64,000 bases of DNA, taken from positions 248,001 to 312,000 of the forward strand of contig BBMW01000013.1 of NCBI GenBank assembly GCA_000759755.1, in the 5' to 3' direction. Numbering within the stretch: the first letter of the stretch is position 1; every line of letters starts with the position of its first letter. Made by a program: the position numbers and the translations under genes. This DNA is from Citrobacter werkmanii NBRC 105721. GTDB lineage: Bacteria; Pseudomonadota; Gammaproteobacteria; Enterobacterales; Enterobacteriaceae. This document shows, piece after piece, positions 28,394 to 40,458 of this stretch. Under the pieces are notes generated by a model. The model ran no database searches. It saw only the letters and a program-made list of their open reading frames with translations, and had not been told where the DNA came from.

Positions 28394-29983
28394 ATGACCA
28401 ATAGCGCGTTACAAGCGACAAGTACACCCTTTGAACGTTGTCTGGCAATCATTCGTCAGGCATCGGTAGAAATATTGCTGCTGTTAGGCGTGCATGTAGC
28501 AGAAGGCAAAGAGCCGCGATGGTTCCTCGAGCAGCTTGACCAGGCCAGACTGAATCTGGGCGGTTGGGGAGCTGTCGCCAGACGGTTGCAGATGAATGAT
28601 GCGCAGTTGAGCCAGTTCACTCTGCGGCTGCGTCATCTGCAGCAGAGCGTGCCACAGTATGAAAATGGCCAGGACGTCAGTGAAAACCAGCTGATTTCTG
28701 CGCTGCGCTTCGTGGCGTCTCTGGAACAATTGCGCCAGCAACAGCCGATCCTGAAGTATGAAACTGAGATTGAACGTGCAGAGCCGGAAGCACAGATCCA
28801 CGCGCAGCGTCAGCTTCGTGCAATAGAGTTAACGCTCAAATCGCTTATCGCACGAGTATGGCCGGATCAACATCCACTCAACAGCTTCCTGAAGCAGCAC
28901 TTCGGGGGTGAACGTCTGCGTCGCTGGTTAAAGCTGGGTGAAAGTCGGGATGCGCTGGACGGCATGATGTTCAGCGAGCTGGCGCTGATGGTCGTGGATA
29001 AGAAATTGTTTGTACGCCACTTTACCCAGATTTTTAACGACACCTCGGTGCTGACGCTGTTTGTCGAACCCCGTCTTACGTTGCGTATGTTCCTCGATGA
29101 TTGTCGGCTGGCCCGTAACGGCGTTATTGCACAGCAGCCGCTGACCTCGGTACAACTGATGCTGCTGGAGTGTCAGTACCGACAGATTACTCACCCTGTA
29201 CAACGGGCATTTGCAGAACGGCGTACGCGTGTTAATCCCGCGTCGTATATGGAGTCTGATGAGGCGACCGTCCGCCAGTTCTGGGAAACGGCAAAGCAAA
29301 AGGATGAGCAGGCGGGCGGCGATAAACAGGAAATTGCCGACAGTATTGATCCGCCGGAGAAGCGGGCAAAGCGCAGTGCGGAGGAGCGTGAACAGCTGAT
29401 TTCCGGCGTGTTGTGGGTCGCGGTCGGCGTGATGGTGCTGGTGATTTCGCTGGGTGCGTTCTGGTTATTCACTTCGCCAGCGCCACAGGCGTCATCCGGA
29501 CAATCCGTTGAAATCGTGCAGGAGGAGCCACGGCGTGATGCACCTTCCGCACGGGAATCTGTGACCCGAATGGGGATCACCTGGGATGCTTTTAACATGC
29601 GCGCGGCTATCGATCGCAACGATACTCGCGTGACGTCACTGTTCCTGCAAGGCGGGATGGACTGGAAGCTGGCGTGGACGGAGCAGGCATTTTCTGCGGG
29701 CAATACCGAGGTATTGAGACTGCTGCTGCGCTATCCTGCGCAGATGAACGAGAGCAAACCTTGCAGACAGTTTATGAGTACGCTCAGTCATGCCATGTCG
29801 AATGGGGCGTCACTCACTTCCTTGCACAAAAGCTACCTGCAAAGTTTTTGTTCGGTTCCGGCGGTTATCGCGCGTCAGCAGTATGATCTGGAACAGGCTC
29901 AGCGGCGCGCTCGTGCAGAGCCCAGCCCGGAGAATAAGAAGTGGCAAAAAATTCATACTGAACTCTACGATGCGATTAACTAA
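28394..29983 (+). CDS. Large membrane protein, probable STY4199-type HEPN-domain family
   Basis: 529 residues from ATG 28394 (AGGGA five bases upstream; ATG 28391 is also possible). Residues 1-330 are soluble, helical and Gln/Arg-rich; one strong membrane helix sits near 375-397 (VLWVAVGVMVLVISLGAFWL) after a charged stretch. The C-terminal 120 residues contain ankyrin-like pieces (AAIDRNDTRVTSLFLQGGMD; AGNTEVLRLLLRYP). It resembles a Salmonella protein family that I recall as STY4199, labelled HEPN-domain; the one Rx5H match, RVWPDQH, lacks the usual polar second residue, so RNase activity is unproven. Lies between yhjB and treF, absent there in E. coli K-12. Function unknown. Confidence 0.75.
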   Translation: MTNSALQATSTPFERCLAIIRQASVEILLLLGVHVAEGKEPRWFLEQLDQARLNLGGWGAVARRLQMNDAQLSQFTLRLRHLQQSVPQYENGQDVSENQLISALRFVASLEQLRQQQPILKYETEIERAEPEAQIHAQRQLRAIELTLKSLIARVWPDQHPLNSFLKQHFGGERLRRWLKLGESRDALDGMMFSELALMVVDKKLFVRHFTQIFNDTSVLTLFVEPRLTLRMFLDDCRLARNGVIAQQPLTSVQLMLLECQYRQITHPVQRAFAERRTRVNPASYMESDEATVRQFWETAKQKDEQAGGDKQEIADSIDPPEKRAKRSAEEREQLISGVLWVAVGVMVLVISLGAFWLFTSPAPQASSGQSVEIVQEEPRRDAPSARESVTRMGITWDAFNMRAAIDRNDTRVTSLFLQGGMDWKLAWTEQAFSAGNTEVLRLLLRYPAQMNESKPCRQFMSTLSHAMSNGASLTSLHKSYLQSFCSVPAVIARQQYDLEQAQRRARAEPSPENKKWQKIHTELYDAIN

Positions 29984-30006
29984 CGGCCTGAGGAGTCAGG
30001 CCGTTA
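29981..30006. terminator. Bidirectional hairpin between convergent genes
   Basis: Perfect 11-pair stem TAACGGCCTGA/TCAGGCCGTTA with a GGAG loop. It includes the stop codon of the upstream gene and ends four bases before the treF stop. No T run on either side. Confidence 0.7.
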
Positions 30007-30010
30007 GCGG

Positions 30011-32087
<2,077 letters not shown>

Positions 32088-33482
32088 ATGAAAATCATTA
32101 CCCGTCTTACCGCGATTGCCATAGCTGGCGTCGTGATTTGTTATTTTGGATTATCCGGTTATGTGTGGTATCACGATAATCAACGGAGCAAACAGGCTGA
32201 TGTTCAGGCCTCTTCGCTGGAAGCAAATAATAAAGTTTTAGGATTCTTACGCGAAAAAGGATGCGATTATTGTCACACGCCTTCGGCTGAATTACCTTTC
32301 TATTCTTCTTTTCCTGTCGCTAAGCAGTTGATGAATTACGACATTCAACTGGGATACAAATCCTTCAATCTTGAGGCCGTTCGTGCGGCGCTGGTCGCGG
32401 ATAAACCCGTTTCGCAAAGCGACCTGAATAAAATTGAATGGGTGATGCAGTACGACACCATGCCACCGACGCGTTATACCGCGCTGCACTGGGCCGGTAA
32501 AGTGAGCGATGCGGAGCGCGAAGAAATTCTGGGCTGGATTGCGAAACAGCGTGAACAGTACTACGCCAGTAATGATACCGCCGCGCAGCATCGTAATGAA
32601 CCAGTACAGCCAATACCAGAAAGCATCCCGACCGATGCCCGCAAGGTGGCGCTGGGCTTTACGCTTTATCACGATCCACGTATTTCCGGCGACAGCACGA
32701 TCTCTTGCGCGCACTGTCATGCCCTGAATGCGGGTGGTGTGGATGGCCGGAAAACGTCAATTGGCGTAGGCGGAGCGGTCGGGCCGATCAACGCGCCAAC
32801 GGTGTTTAACTCAGTCTTCAACGTGGAACAGTTCTGGGATGGTCGTGCGCCGACATTGCAGGCGCAGGCAGGTGGTCCGCCGTTGAACCCAATTGAAATG
32901 GCGTCTAAATCCTGGGATGAAATTATCCAGAAGCTGGATAAAGATCCGCTATTGAAGCAAGAATTTATTGCGGTTTATCCACAGGGGTTCAGCGGAGATA
33001 ATATTACCGATGCGATTGCTGAGTTTGAGAAAACGCTGATTACGCCAAATTCGCCGTTTGATAAGTGGTTACGTGGTGATGAGGAGGCGTTAACGGCCCA
33101 GCAAAAACATGGCTATCAATTATTTAAAGAAAATAAGTGTGCGACCTGTCACGGAGGTATTATTTTAGGCGGACGCTCATTTGAACCATTAGGTTTGAAA
33201 AAGGACTTTAATTTCGGCGAAGTTACTGCCGCAGATATTGGCAGGATGAACGTGACCAATGAACTACGTGACAAACTTCGTCAGAAAGTTCCAGGATTAC
33301 GTAACGTTGCGCTGACTGCGCCTTATTTCCATCGCGGTGATGTGCCAACGCTTGATGGCGCGGTCAAATTGATGCTGCGTTATCAGGTGGGTAAAGAACT
33401 GCCGCAGGAAGATATCGACGATATCGTGGCGTTCCTCGAAAGTTTGAATGGGGTTTATACGCCGTACATGCAGGGTAAATAA
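32088..33482 (+). CDS. ccp: Cytochrome c peroxidase, tri-haem (YhjA/Ccp)
   Basis: Periplasmic, membrane-anchored peroxidase that reduces H2O2 with electrons from the quinol pool, permitting H2O2 respiration without oxygen. 464 residues. N-terminal helix (about 5-27) is an uncleaved anchor. Three CxxCH haem sites: CDYCH at 59-63, CAHCH near 207 and CATCH near 355. Two are the classical CCP haems and the N-terminal one is the extra haem that defines the YhjA type. FNR site upstream fits anaerobic expression. Confidence 0.95.
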   Translation: MKIITRLTAIAIAGVVICYFGLSGYVWYHDNQRSKQADVQASSLEANNKVLGFLREKGCDYCHTPSAELPFYSSFPVAKQLMNYDIQLGYKSFNLEAVRAALVADKPVSQSDLNKIEWVMQYDTMPPTRYTALHWAGKVSDAEREEILGWIAKQREQYYASNDTAAQHRNEPVQPIPESIPTDARKVALGFTLYHDPRISGDSTISCAHCHALNAGGVDGRKTSIGVGGAVGPINAPTVFNSVFNVEQFWDGRAPTLQAQAGGPPLNPIEMASKSWDEIIQKLDKDPLLKQEFIAVYPQGFSGDNITDAIAEFEKTLITPNSPFDKWLRGDEEALTAQQKHGYQLFKENKCATCHGGIILGGRSFEPLGLKKDFNFGEVTAADIGRMNVTNELRDKLRQKVPGLRNVALTAPYFHRGDVPTLDGAVKLMLRYQVGKELPQEDIDDIVAFLESLNGVYTPYMQGK

Positions 33483-33492
33483 TTATTGCCCC

Positions 33493-33524
33493 TATCCAGC
33501 CTGGCGCATTTTGCAGGCTGGATA
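33493..33524 (+). terminator. Hairpin after ccp
   Basis: Perfect 11-pair stem TATCCAGCCTG/CAGGCTGGATA, ten-base loop, followed by ATTCTCCTTT. T tract broken. Confidence 0.65.
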
Positions 33525-33547
33525 ATTCTCCTTTACCTGGCGGGTGT

Positions 33548-34474
33548 TTACCTCTGCTCGCCCACGAATATTTCCCATAATTCTTCTACCGCTCTGGACA
33601 TTCTGCCTGCAGGTCTAAACAGTCGGATATCAATGGGTACCCATAACCCGCTCTTCTGCGGAGCCGCTGCGGCGATCGTCCCGGCCTGAACGTCCGGAGC
33701 TGCCAGACTTTCCGGCAGCCAGGCAATGCCGTCCCCGGCTTTAACCATCGCCAGCAGCGTGGCGGCCAGATCGGCGGTGAAGGCGATGTCCATACCGCGT
33801 CGGGCATGATTCACCGATGACGTGTTCGAGAGGATCCTCCCCAGACCGGATTCTGCAGAGAAGGAGAGAAACGGAAACTTTTTGCCCCCCGTAGCCTGCC
33901 AGAGCGGCTGATGAGAGCGGGGATCGCATTTGGCGTAAGGTATTAACGTTTCTCGCCCAAGGCGGACGCTGAGATATTTCGTCTGATCAAGGTTGATGTG
34001 CATGTGAGGGTGGTAATAACACAGCAGGAACTGCGCATCCCCTTTTTCAATCATCCGTTCACAGGCGCTGAGCGTGTCTGACAGCAGGCGAAATGAGCCG
34101 AAACGGGCGATTTTTTCGTTATTACGCATCAGCGCTGGAAAAAATGAGAACGACAGGGAATGCGTTGCGGAGAAAATAACATCCGGTCGGGTATTTCCCG
34201 CCGCTTCGATAGTTTCATTTCTCAGGGTGTATAGCGTCCGGATCAGCTCCGGCACCTGAGCGACGAAAACCTCCCCCGCACGGGTCAGGCTGACGCCACG
34301 GCGGTTACGCTCAAAAATCGGCGTTCCAAGCCACTCTTCCAGCGAGACAATGCGCCGACTGAATGCGGGCTGCGTCACATATCGGGAAGCGGCTGCGCGG
34401 GAGAAATTGAGTGACTGCGCCAGCGCAACGCAGTCTTCAAGCCAGGTGAGTTCCAGGTGATGCCGATTTTGCAT
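33548..34474 (-). CDS. LysR-family regulator next to D-tartrate dehydratase
   Basis: 308 residues from ATG 34474, which has GAGG nine bases upstream; an in-frame ATG at 34495 lacks a ribosome site. N-terminal winged HTH (NFSRAAASRYVTQPAFSRRI, near 23-42) and LysR effector domain. Divergent from the tartrate dehydratase gene across 183 bases, so it is the likely regulator of that enzyme with tartrate or a product as effector (inference). Confidence 0.85.
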   Translation of the reverse strand: MQNRHHLELTWLEDCVALAQSLNFSRAAASRYVTQPAFSRRIVSLEEWLGTPIFERNRRGVSLTRAGEVFVAQVPELIRTLYTLRNETIEAAGNTRPDVIFSATHSLSFSFFPALMRNNEKIARFGSFRLLSDTLSACERMIEKGDAQFLLCYYHPHMHINLDQTKYLSVRLGRETLIPYAKCDPRSHQPLWQATGGKKFPFLSFSAESGLGRILSNTSSVNHARRGMDIAFTADLAATLLAMVKAGDGIAWLPESLAAPDVQAGTIAAAAPQKSGLWVPIDIRLFRPAGRMSRAVEELWEIFVGEQR

Positions 34475-34657
34475 TACAGCCAGCCTCTTTGGCATTAGAT
34501 CAGTAAATAAGCACTGCTTAAGATGGAGAAATACAGGACGATGGCGTCCTTAAATGCTGCCTGAGTGCATTATGCCAATAATAAACCGGCATGAGTTATC
34601 ACTTTTTACAGGCGCGTAAGTGCGAGCATAACTGACTAACAACCCGCCGGAGAAAAC

Positions 34658-35821
34658 ATGCGTATCCTCGATGTTGTAGAAATTACCAAACCCATCGCTT
34701 CCCCTATTCGTAACGCCTATATCGATTTCAGCAAGATGACGACCAGTCTGGTGGCCGTTGTGACTGACGTTGAGATAGAGGGTCGTCGCGTAGTGGGATA
34801 CGGATTTAACTCTAATGGTCGTTACGGCCAGGGGGGATTGATCCGCGAACGCTTCCGTAACCGCATTCTGGACGCTGACCCGGAAAGTCTGCTGAATGCC
34901 GAAGGCGATAACCTGGATCCGCATAAAATCTGGGACGTCATGATGAGTAATGAAAAGCCGGGGGGCCATGGTGAGCGCTCGGTGGCTGTGGGTACGCTGG
35001 ATATGGCTATCTGGGATGCCGTTGCCAAAATTGCCAACAAGCCGTTGTTCCGTTTGCTGGCTGAGATGAAGGGCGTTGAGGCGAATCCACGCGTCTTTGT
35101 CTACGCAGCGGGGGGATACTATTATCCGGGTAAAGACCTGAGCGCGCTGCGTCAGGAAATGCGAGGCTACCTGAACCGCGGGTACAACGTGGTTAAAATG
35201 AAAATCGGCGGTGCATCGTTGGAAGAAGACCGTCGCCGTATCGAAGCGGTATTGACTGAAATTGGCGACGAAGCGCGTCTTGCCGTTGATGCCAATGGAC
35301 GCTTTGATCTGGAAACCAGTATTGCCTATGCCAAAATGCTACGAGATTATCCATTGTTCTGGTACGAAGAAGCTGGCGACCCGCTGGATTATTCTCTCCA
35401 GGCCGCGCTGTCAGAATTTTACCCAGGCTCGATGGCGACCGGTGAAAACCTCTTTTCTCATCAGGATGCGCGCAACCTGCTGCGCTACGGCGGCATGCGC
35501 CCGGATCGCGACTACCTGCAATTTGACTGTGCGCTTTCCTACGGTCTGGTCGAATATCTGCGTACCCTCGACGTACTGGCGCAGTTTGGCTGGTCCCCAT
35601 CACGCTGCATACCGCATGGCGGTCATCAGATGTCGCTGAACATTGCGGCGGGTCTTGGTCTCGGTGGGAATGAAAGTTATCCGGATCTGTTCCAGCCGTA
35701 CGGCGGTTTCCCGGATTCAGTTAAGGTGGAAGAGGGTCATATCGTCATGCCAGAACTGCCGGGCATAGGGTTTGAAGGTAAATCTGACCTGATTAAAGAG
35801 ATGCGCGCGTTGGCCGAATAG
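34658..35821 (+). CDS. tarD: D-tartrate dehydratase, enolase superfamily
   Basis: Cytoplasmic Mg2+ enzyme of the mandelate racemase group converting D-tartrate to oxaloacetate. 387 residues. It resembles the characterised Bradyrhizobium TarD over the whole length. Catalytic set visible: Lys182 (KMKIGG), metal ligands Asp211 (VDANGRF), Glu237 (WYEEAGD), Glu263 (TGENLFS) and His320 (IPHGGHQ), each offset by two from the numbers I recall for Bradyrhizobium (184, 213, 239, 265, 322). No tartrate transporter adjoins. Inserted between ccp and gor, which are neighbours in E. coli apart from small genes. Confidence 0.9.
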   Translation: MRILDVVEITKPIASPIRNAYIDFSKMTTSLVAVVTDVEIEGRRVVGYGFNSNGRYGQGGLIRERFRNRILDADPESLLNAEGDNLDPHKIWDVMMSNEKPGGHGERSVAVGTLDMAIWDAVAKIANKPLFRLLAEMKGVEANPRVFVYAAGGYYYPGKDLSALRQEMRGYLNRGYNVVKMKIGGASLEEDRRRIEAVLTEIGDEARLAVDANGRFDLETSIAYAKMLRDYPLFWYEEAGDPLDYSLQAALSEFYPGSMATGENLFSHQDARNLLRYGGMRPDRDYLQFDCALSYGLVEYLRTLDVLAQFGWSPSRCIPHGGHQMSLNIAAGLGLGGNESYPDLFQPYGGFPDSVKVEEGHIVMPELPGIGFEGKSDLIKEMRALAE

Positions 35822-35841
35822 CGCTGGCGGCGGTGAGATAA

Positions 35842-35866
35842 CGCCCCTCTGGTTGCCGGAGGGGCG
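35842..35866. terminator. Bidirectional hairpin between tarD and gor
   Basis: CGCCCCTC (35842-35849)/GAGGGGCG (35859-35866), perfect eight pairs, between convergent stops. No T run. Confidence 0.6.
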
Positions 35867-35899
35867 CGTGTTAAGTGAATAGCGTCTACACGTGGGCAA

Positions 35900-37252
35900 T
35901 TAGCGCATAGTGACGAATTCTTCTGCCGCCGTTGGGTGAATCGCAACGGTGTTATCGAAGTCTTTCTTAGTCGCGCCCATTTTCAGCGCCACCGCGAAGC
36001 CTTGCAGCATTTCGTCCATGCCAAAACCGATGCCATGAATACCAACAATCTTCTCTTCCGGACCCACGCAAACCAGCTTCATGCGGCACGGCTGGCGGTG
36101 TGAAGTCACGGCAGTGTACATCGCGGTAAACGAGGATTTATACACTTTCACCTGGTCATCGCCGTGCTGTTCGCGAGCCTGCTGCTCGGTCAAGCCCACG
36201 GTGCCAATCGGCGGGTGGCTGAAGACCACGGTCGGGATGTTGTTATAGTCCAGATGCTCGTCCGGCTTGTTGTTAAACAGACGCTCGGACAGACGACGGC
36301 CCGCGGCAACGGCAACCGGCGTCAGCTCAACGGCACCGGTGTTATCGCCAACGGCATAAATCCCCGGTACGCTGGTGTTTTGGTATTTATCAACGACGAT
36401 GTAGCCTTTTTCGTTGGTTTTCACGCCAGTAACGGCCAGGTTAAAGTTATCGGTGGCTGGTTCACGACCGATCGCCCAAATCAGGCAATCCACCGTTTCG
36501 CTACGGCCATCTTCCAGTTGCAGAGTCAGACTGCCGTCGGCGTTTTTAATGACCGCTTGCGGAATCGCATGAGTATGCAGGGTCGGACCTTCGGTGTTCA
36601 TCACCTCGACCAGCGTCTCGACGATCATCGGATCAAAGCTGCGCAGCGGCGCGTGTTTACGCACGAACAGGTGAGTTTCTGCGCCCAGGCCGTTAATTAC
36701 GCCTGCCAGTTCAACGGCGATGTAGCCTGCGCCAACAACGGCTACACGTTTTGGCAGCGCTGGCAGCTCAAAGAAACCATCGGAGTCGATACCGTATTCC
36801 ACGCCTGGAATATTCGGATGGCTCGGGCGCCCGCCGGTGGCGATCAAAATATGATCGGCAGTAATGGTTTCACCGTTCACTTCAATGGTTTTGGCATCAA
36901 CGAAGCGGGCAAAGCCTTTAATCACATCAACGTTATTTTTACCCAGCACGTTGTCGTACGAGGTATGAATGCGATCGATATAGGCGGTACGGCTGGCGAT
37001 CAGTTTATCCCAGTCGAACTTATTAATGGTGGTATCGAAACCGTAATCCGGGCCGTACATATGAATCGCTTCACGGATTTGTGCGGCATGCCACATCACT
37101 TTTTTCGGTACGCAGCCAACGTTAACGCAGGTGCCACCTAACTCTTTGGCTTCAATCAGTGCGCATTTCTGGCCGTACATTGCCGCACGGTTAATGGAGG
37201 CAATACCGCCGCTGCCGCCGCCAATAGCGATGTAATCATAGTGCTTGGTCAT
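35900..37252 (-). CDS. gor: Glutathione reductase
   Basis: NADPH-dependent flavoenzyme that keeps glutathione reduced in the cytoplasm; 450 residues as in E. coli. FAD motif GGGSGG near residue 8, redox disulfide GGTCVNVGC (42-47 region), NADPH motif [10 protein letters not shown] near 175, second FAD motif YAVGDN and the C-terminal HPTAAEE with the catalytic His-Glu pair. In E. coli OxyR-controlled. Confidence 0.97.
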   Translation of the reverse strand: MTKHYDYIAIGGGSGGIASINRAAMYGQKCALIEAKELGGTCVNVGCVPKKVMWHAAQIREAIHMYGPDYGFDTTINKFDWDKLIASRTAYIDRIHTSYDNVLGKNNVDVIKGFARFVDAKTIEVNGETITADHILIATGGRPSHPNIPGVEYGIDSDGFFELPALPKRVAVVGAGYIAVELAGVINGLGAETHLFVRKHAPLRSFDPMIVETLVEVMNTEGPTLHTHAIPQAVIKNADGSLTLQLEDGRSETVDCLIWAIGREPATDNFNLAVTGVKTNEKGYIVVDKYQNTSVPGIYAVGDNTGAVELTPVAVAAGRRLSERLFNNKPDEHLDYNNIPTVVFSHPPIGTVGLTEQQAREQHGDDQVKVYKSSFTAMYTAVTSHRQPCRMKLVCVGPEEKIVGIHGIGFGMDEMLQGFAVALKMGATKKDFDNTVAIHPTAAEEFVTMR

Positions 37253-37277
37253 GACCGCTCCTTCATGTTCATTGTAG

Positions 37278-37303
37278 GGCGGAGAAGCGTTACGCCATCC
37301 GCC
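37278..37303. repeat. Short REP-like inverted repeat upstream of gor
   Basis: GGCGGA (37278-37283) pairs with TCCGCC (37298-37303) across AGCGTTACGCCA; a divergent REP-like unit between rlmJ and gor. Confidence 0.5.
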
Positions 37304-37356
37304 AAAATATTCGCGATTGTATACCTGAAATTAAAAGGTTCCACCGATGGCTGCGA

Positions 37357-38199
37357 TTACTCCGGCACGATCCAGCTTACGGAAGTGTGTCCGGTTCCAG
37401 CGGGAACCAGCTTGCTATGTAGCCACGGCAGGACGTTGTTCATCTGCTGCTCCAGCTTCCACGGCGGGTTAATCACAATCATGCCGGACGCCGTCATGCC
37501 GCGCTGATCGCTGTCCGGGCGCACCGCCAGCTCAATTTGCAGAATTTTGCGGATGCCGGTGTCTTCCAGATCGTGGATCATACGTTTGATTTGCTGGCGC
37601 AGAACCACCGGATACCACAGCGCATAGGTGCCGGTCGCGAAGCGCTTGTAGCCTTCGTTAATGCCGGTCACTACCGCCTGGTAGTCGGTTTTGATTTCGT
37701 ATGGCGGATCGATAAGGATCAGCCCGCGGCGGGAAACCGGCGGTAATTTTGCTTTTAGCTGCTGATAACCGTCGGCTTTGGCTACGCGTGCGCGTTCATC
37801 TTTTTGAAATTCGCCGCGCAGCAAAGGAAAGTCACTCGGGTGCAGCTCGGTTAATTGCAGGCTGTCCTGTTCGCGCAGCAGCTGACGCGCAATTAACGGG
37901 GAGCCTGGGTAGTAGCGCAACTGGCCGCTACGGTTGAAATGCTGCACCACGGAAATATAGGGTTCAAGTTCAGCAGGCAAATCGTCCTGCTGCCAGATAC
38001 GGGCAATACCTTCCAGGTATTCACCGGTACGTTCGGCATGCTCACTGCTCAGCTGATAACGGCCTGCGCCAGCATGGGTGTCCAGATAGAGAAACGGTTT
38101 TTCTTTCTCTTTGAGCGATTCAATGATCAGGCTCTGAACGGTGTGTTTAAGGACGTCGGCGTGGTTGCCTGCGTGATAACTGTGGCGATAGCTGAGCAT
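37357..38199 (-). CDS. rlmJ: 23S rRNA (adenine2030-N6)-methyltransferase RlmJ
   Basis: SAM-dependent enzyme that methylates A2030 of free 23S rRNA. 280 residues, E. coli length. N-terminal MLSYRHSYHAGNHADVLKH carries SAM-site residues; YLDTHAGAGRY near 40 is the glycine-rich SAM motif and LIDPPYE near 163 the catalytic DPPY. Divergent from prlC. YhiR was earlier linked to use of DNA as nutrient. Confidence 0.95.
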   Translation of the reverse strand: MLSYRHSYHAGNHADVLKHTVQSLIIESLKEKEKPFLYLDTHAGAGRYQLSSEHAERTGEYLEGIARIWQQDDLPAELEPYISVVQHFNRSGQLRYYPGSPLIARQLLREQDSLQLTELHPSDFPLLRGEFQKDERARVAKADGYQQLKAKLPPVSRRGLILIDPPYEIKTDYQAVVTGINEGYKRFATGTYALWYPVVLRQQIKRMIHDLEDTGIRKILQIELAVRPDSDQRGMTASGMIVINPPWKLEQQMNNVLPWLHSKLVPAGTGHTSVSWIVPE

Positions 38200-38263
38200 G
38201 GGTAATGAAATTCCGCTGAAATGACGATTTGCGACAGTTTACAGCAGATCGGCACAGATTACC

Positions 38264-38294
38264 CGTAGGCCCGGTAAGCGTAGCACCACCGGGC
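38264..38294. repeat. REP element between rlmJ and prlC
   Basis: CGTAGGCCCGGTAAGCG pairing with CACCGGGCG. Confidence 0.8.
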
Positions 38295-38315
38295 GTCTTT
38301 CCGTCACGGTGAGCA

Positions 38316-38343
38316 TTGAAATCCTCTACACTTAACCCCATTG
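38316..38343 (+). promoter_or_regulatory. Sigma-32 heat-shock promoter of prlC
   Basis: TTGAAA (38316-38321), 14-base spacer, CCCCATTG (38336-38343), matching CTTGAAA-N11..14-CCCCAT. prlC/opdA is a heat-shock gene in E. coli. Confidence 0.8.
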
Positions 38344-38407
38344 TACAAATTAATATGCACAGCGCCGGATACGCGCTTCATTCACTCTTTTCAACAGGAC
38401 CGCGCTA

Positions 38408-40450
38408 ATGACCAATCCATTGCTGACTCCCTTCGAACTGCCGCCGTTTTCTAAAATTCAGCCCGAACATGTTGTGCCAGCCGTTACTAAGGCGCTGAAC
38501 GATTGTCGCGAAAACGTTGAGCGAGTCGTTGCGCAGGGCGCGCCGTACACCTGGGAAAATCTCTGCCAGCCGCTTGCGGAAGTAGACGATGTGCTGGGGC
38601 GTATTTTCTCTCCAGTCAGCCACCTGAACTCGGTGAAAAATAGCCCGGAACTGCGTGAAGCCTACGAGCAAACGCTGCCGCTGCTCTCCGAGTACAGCAC
38701 CTGGGTTGGGCAACATGAAGGTCTGTACAAAGCGTACCGCGACCTGCGTGACGGCGACCATTACGCCACCCTGAATACTGCACAGAAAAAAGCGGTCGAT
38801 AACGCGCTGCGTGATTTCGAGCTGTCCGGTATCGGCCTGCCGAAAGAGAAACAACAGCGCTACGGCGAAATCGCCACCCGTTTGTCTGAGCTGGGTAACC
38901 AGTACAGCAACAACGTGCTCGATGCCACCATGGGCTGGACCAGGCTGGTGACCGACGAAGCGGAGCTTGCCGGAATGCCGGAAAGCGCGCTGGCGGCAGC
39001 GAAGGCCCAGGCTGAAGCCAAAGAGCAGGAAGGTTACCTGCTGACCCTGGATATCCCAAGCTACCTGCCGGTAATGACCTACTGCGACAACCAGGCTCTG
39101 CGTGAAGAGCTGTATCGCGCCTACTCCACTCGCGCTTCTGACCAGGGGCCGAATGCCGGTAAGTGGGACAACACCCCGGTAATGGAAGAGATCCTCGCGC
39201 TGCGTCATGAACTGGCACAACTGCTGGGCTTCGAAAGCTACGCCTTTAAATCTCTGGCCACCAAAATGGCGGAAAACCCGCAGCAGGTGCTCGACTTCCT
39301 GACCGATCTGGCCAAACGTGCCCGTCCGCAGGGTGAAAAAGAGCTGGCCCAGCTGCGTGCCTTTGCCAAAGCAGAATTTGGCGTTGAAGAGCTGCAGCCG
39401 TGGGATATCGCTTACTACAGCGAGAAACAAAAACAGCATCTGTACAGCATCAGTGACGAGCAGCTGCGCCCGTACTTCCCGGAAAACAAAGCCGTTAACG
39501 GCCTGTTTGAAGTGGTAAAACGCATTTACGGCATCACCGCGAAAGAGCGTACCGATGTTGACGTGTGGAATCCGGAAGTGCGTTTCTTCGAGCTGTACGA
39601 TGAAAGCAACGAACTGCGCGGCAGCTTCTACCTCGACCTGTACGCCCGCGAACACAAACGCGGCGGGGCGTGGATGGACGACTGCGTCGGCCAGATGCGC
39701 AAAACCGACGGCACGCTGCAAAAACCGGTCGCCTATCTGACCTGTAACTTTAACCGTCCGGTGAACGGCAAACCGGCGCTGTTTACCCACGACGAAGTGA
39801 TCACCCTGTTCCACGAGTTCGGTCACGGCCTGCACCATATGCTGACCCGCATCGAAACCGCCGGGGTGTCCGGTATTAACGGCGTGCCGTGGGATGCGGT
39901 CGAACTGCCAAGTCAGTTTATGGAAAACTGGTGCTGGGAGCCGGAAGCGCTGGCGTTTATCTCCGGTCACTATGAGACCGGCGAACCGCTGCCGAAGGAA
40001 CTGCTGGATAAAATGCTGGCGGCGAAGAACTACCAGGCCGCGCTGTTTATTCTGCGTCAGCTGGAGTTCGGCCTGTTCGACTTCCGCCTGCACGCGCAGT
40101 ACAACCCGGAGCAGGGGGCGAAGGTCCTTGAGACGCTGGCCGAAATTAAGAAACAGGTCGCCGTGGTGCCTGGCCCAACCTGGGGCCGCTTCCCGCACGC
40201 CTTCAGCCACATTTTTGCCGGTGGCTATGCGGCGGGCTACTACAGCTACCTGTGGGCCGACGTGCTGGCGGCAGACGCATTCTCCCGCTTCGAAGAAGAA
40301 GGCATCTTCAACCGCGAAACCGGTCAGTCATTCCTCGATAGCATCCTGACCCGTGGCGGTTCGGAAGAGCCGATGACGCTGTTCAAACGCTTCCGCGGCC
40401 GTGAACCTCAGCTTGATGCCATGCTGGCGCATTACGGCATCAAGGGCTGA
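38408..40450 (+). CDS. prlC: Oligopeptidase A
   Basis: Cytoplasmic zinc metallopeptidase (M3) that degrades short peptides, including released signal peptides. 680 residues as in E. coli. Zinc motif HEFGH near residue 470 followed by a downstream glutamate ligand in ENWCWE. Preceded by a sigma-32 promoter and closely followed by rsmJ (eight bases), so the two probably form an operon. Confidence 0.97.
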   Translation: MTNPLLTPFELPPFSKIQPEHVVPAVTKALNDCRENVERVVAQGAPYTWENLCQPLAEVDDVLGRIFSPVSHLNSVKNSPELREAYEQTLPLLSEYSTWVGQHEGLYKAYRDLRDGDHYATLNTAQKKAVDNALRDFELSGIGLPKEKQQRYGEIATRLSELGNQYSNNVLDATMGWTRLVTDEAELAGMPESALAAAKAQAEAKEQEGYLLTLDIPSYLPVMTYCDNQALREELYRAYSTRASDQGPNAGKWDNTPVMEEILALRHELAQLLGFESYAFKSLATKMAENPQQVLDFLTDLAKRARPQGEKELAQLRAFAKAEFGVEELQPWDIAYYSEKQKQHLYSISDEQLRPYFPENKAVNGLFEVVKRIYGITAKERTDVDVWNPEVRFFELYDESNELRGSFYLDLYAREHKRGGAWMDDCVGQMRKTDGTLQKPVAYLTCNFNRPVNGKPALFTHDEVITLFHEFGHGLHHMLTRIETAGVSGINGVPWDAVELPSQFMENWCWEPEALAFISGHYETGEPLPKELLDKMLAAKNYQAALFILRQLEFGLFDFRLHAQYNPEQGAKVLETLAEIKKQVAVVPGPTWGRFPHAFSHIFAGGYAAGYYSYLWADVLAADAFSRFEEEGIFNRETGQSFLDSILTRGGSEEPMTLFKRFRGREPQLDAMLAHYGIKG

Positions 40451-40458
40451 TTGTTCGC

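Noticed and set aside
38405-40210. A 601-codon open frame antisense to prlC, and similar long frames opposite dppA (2377-3552) and gor (36164-37141)
   Set aside because: They mirror strongly conserved genes, have His/Gln/Arg-rich composition typical of antisense translation of GC-biased codons, and lack ribosome sites or known domains.
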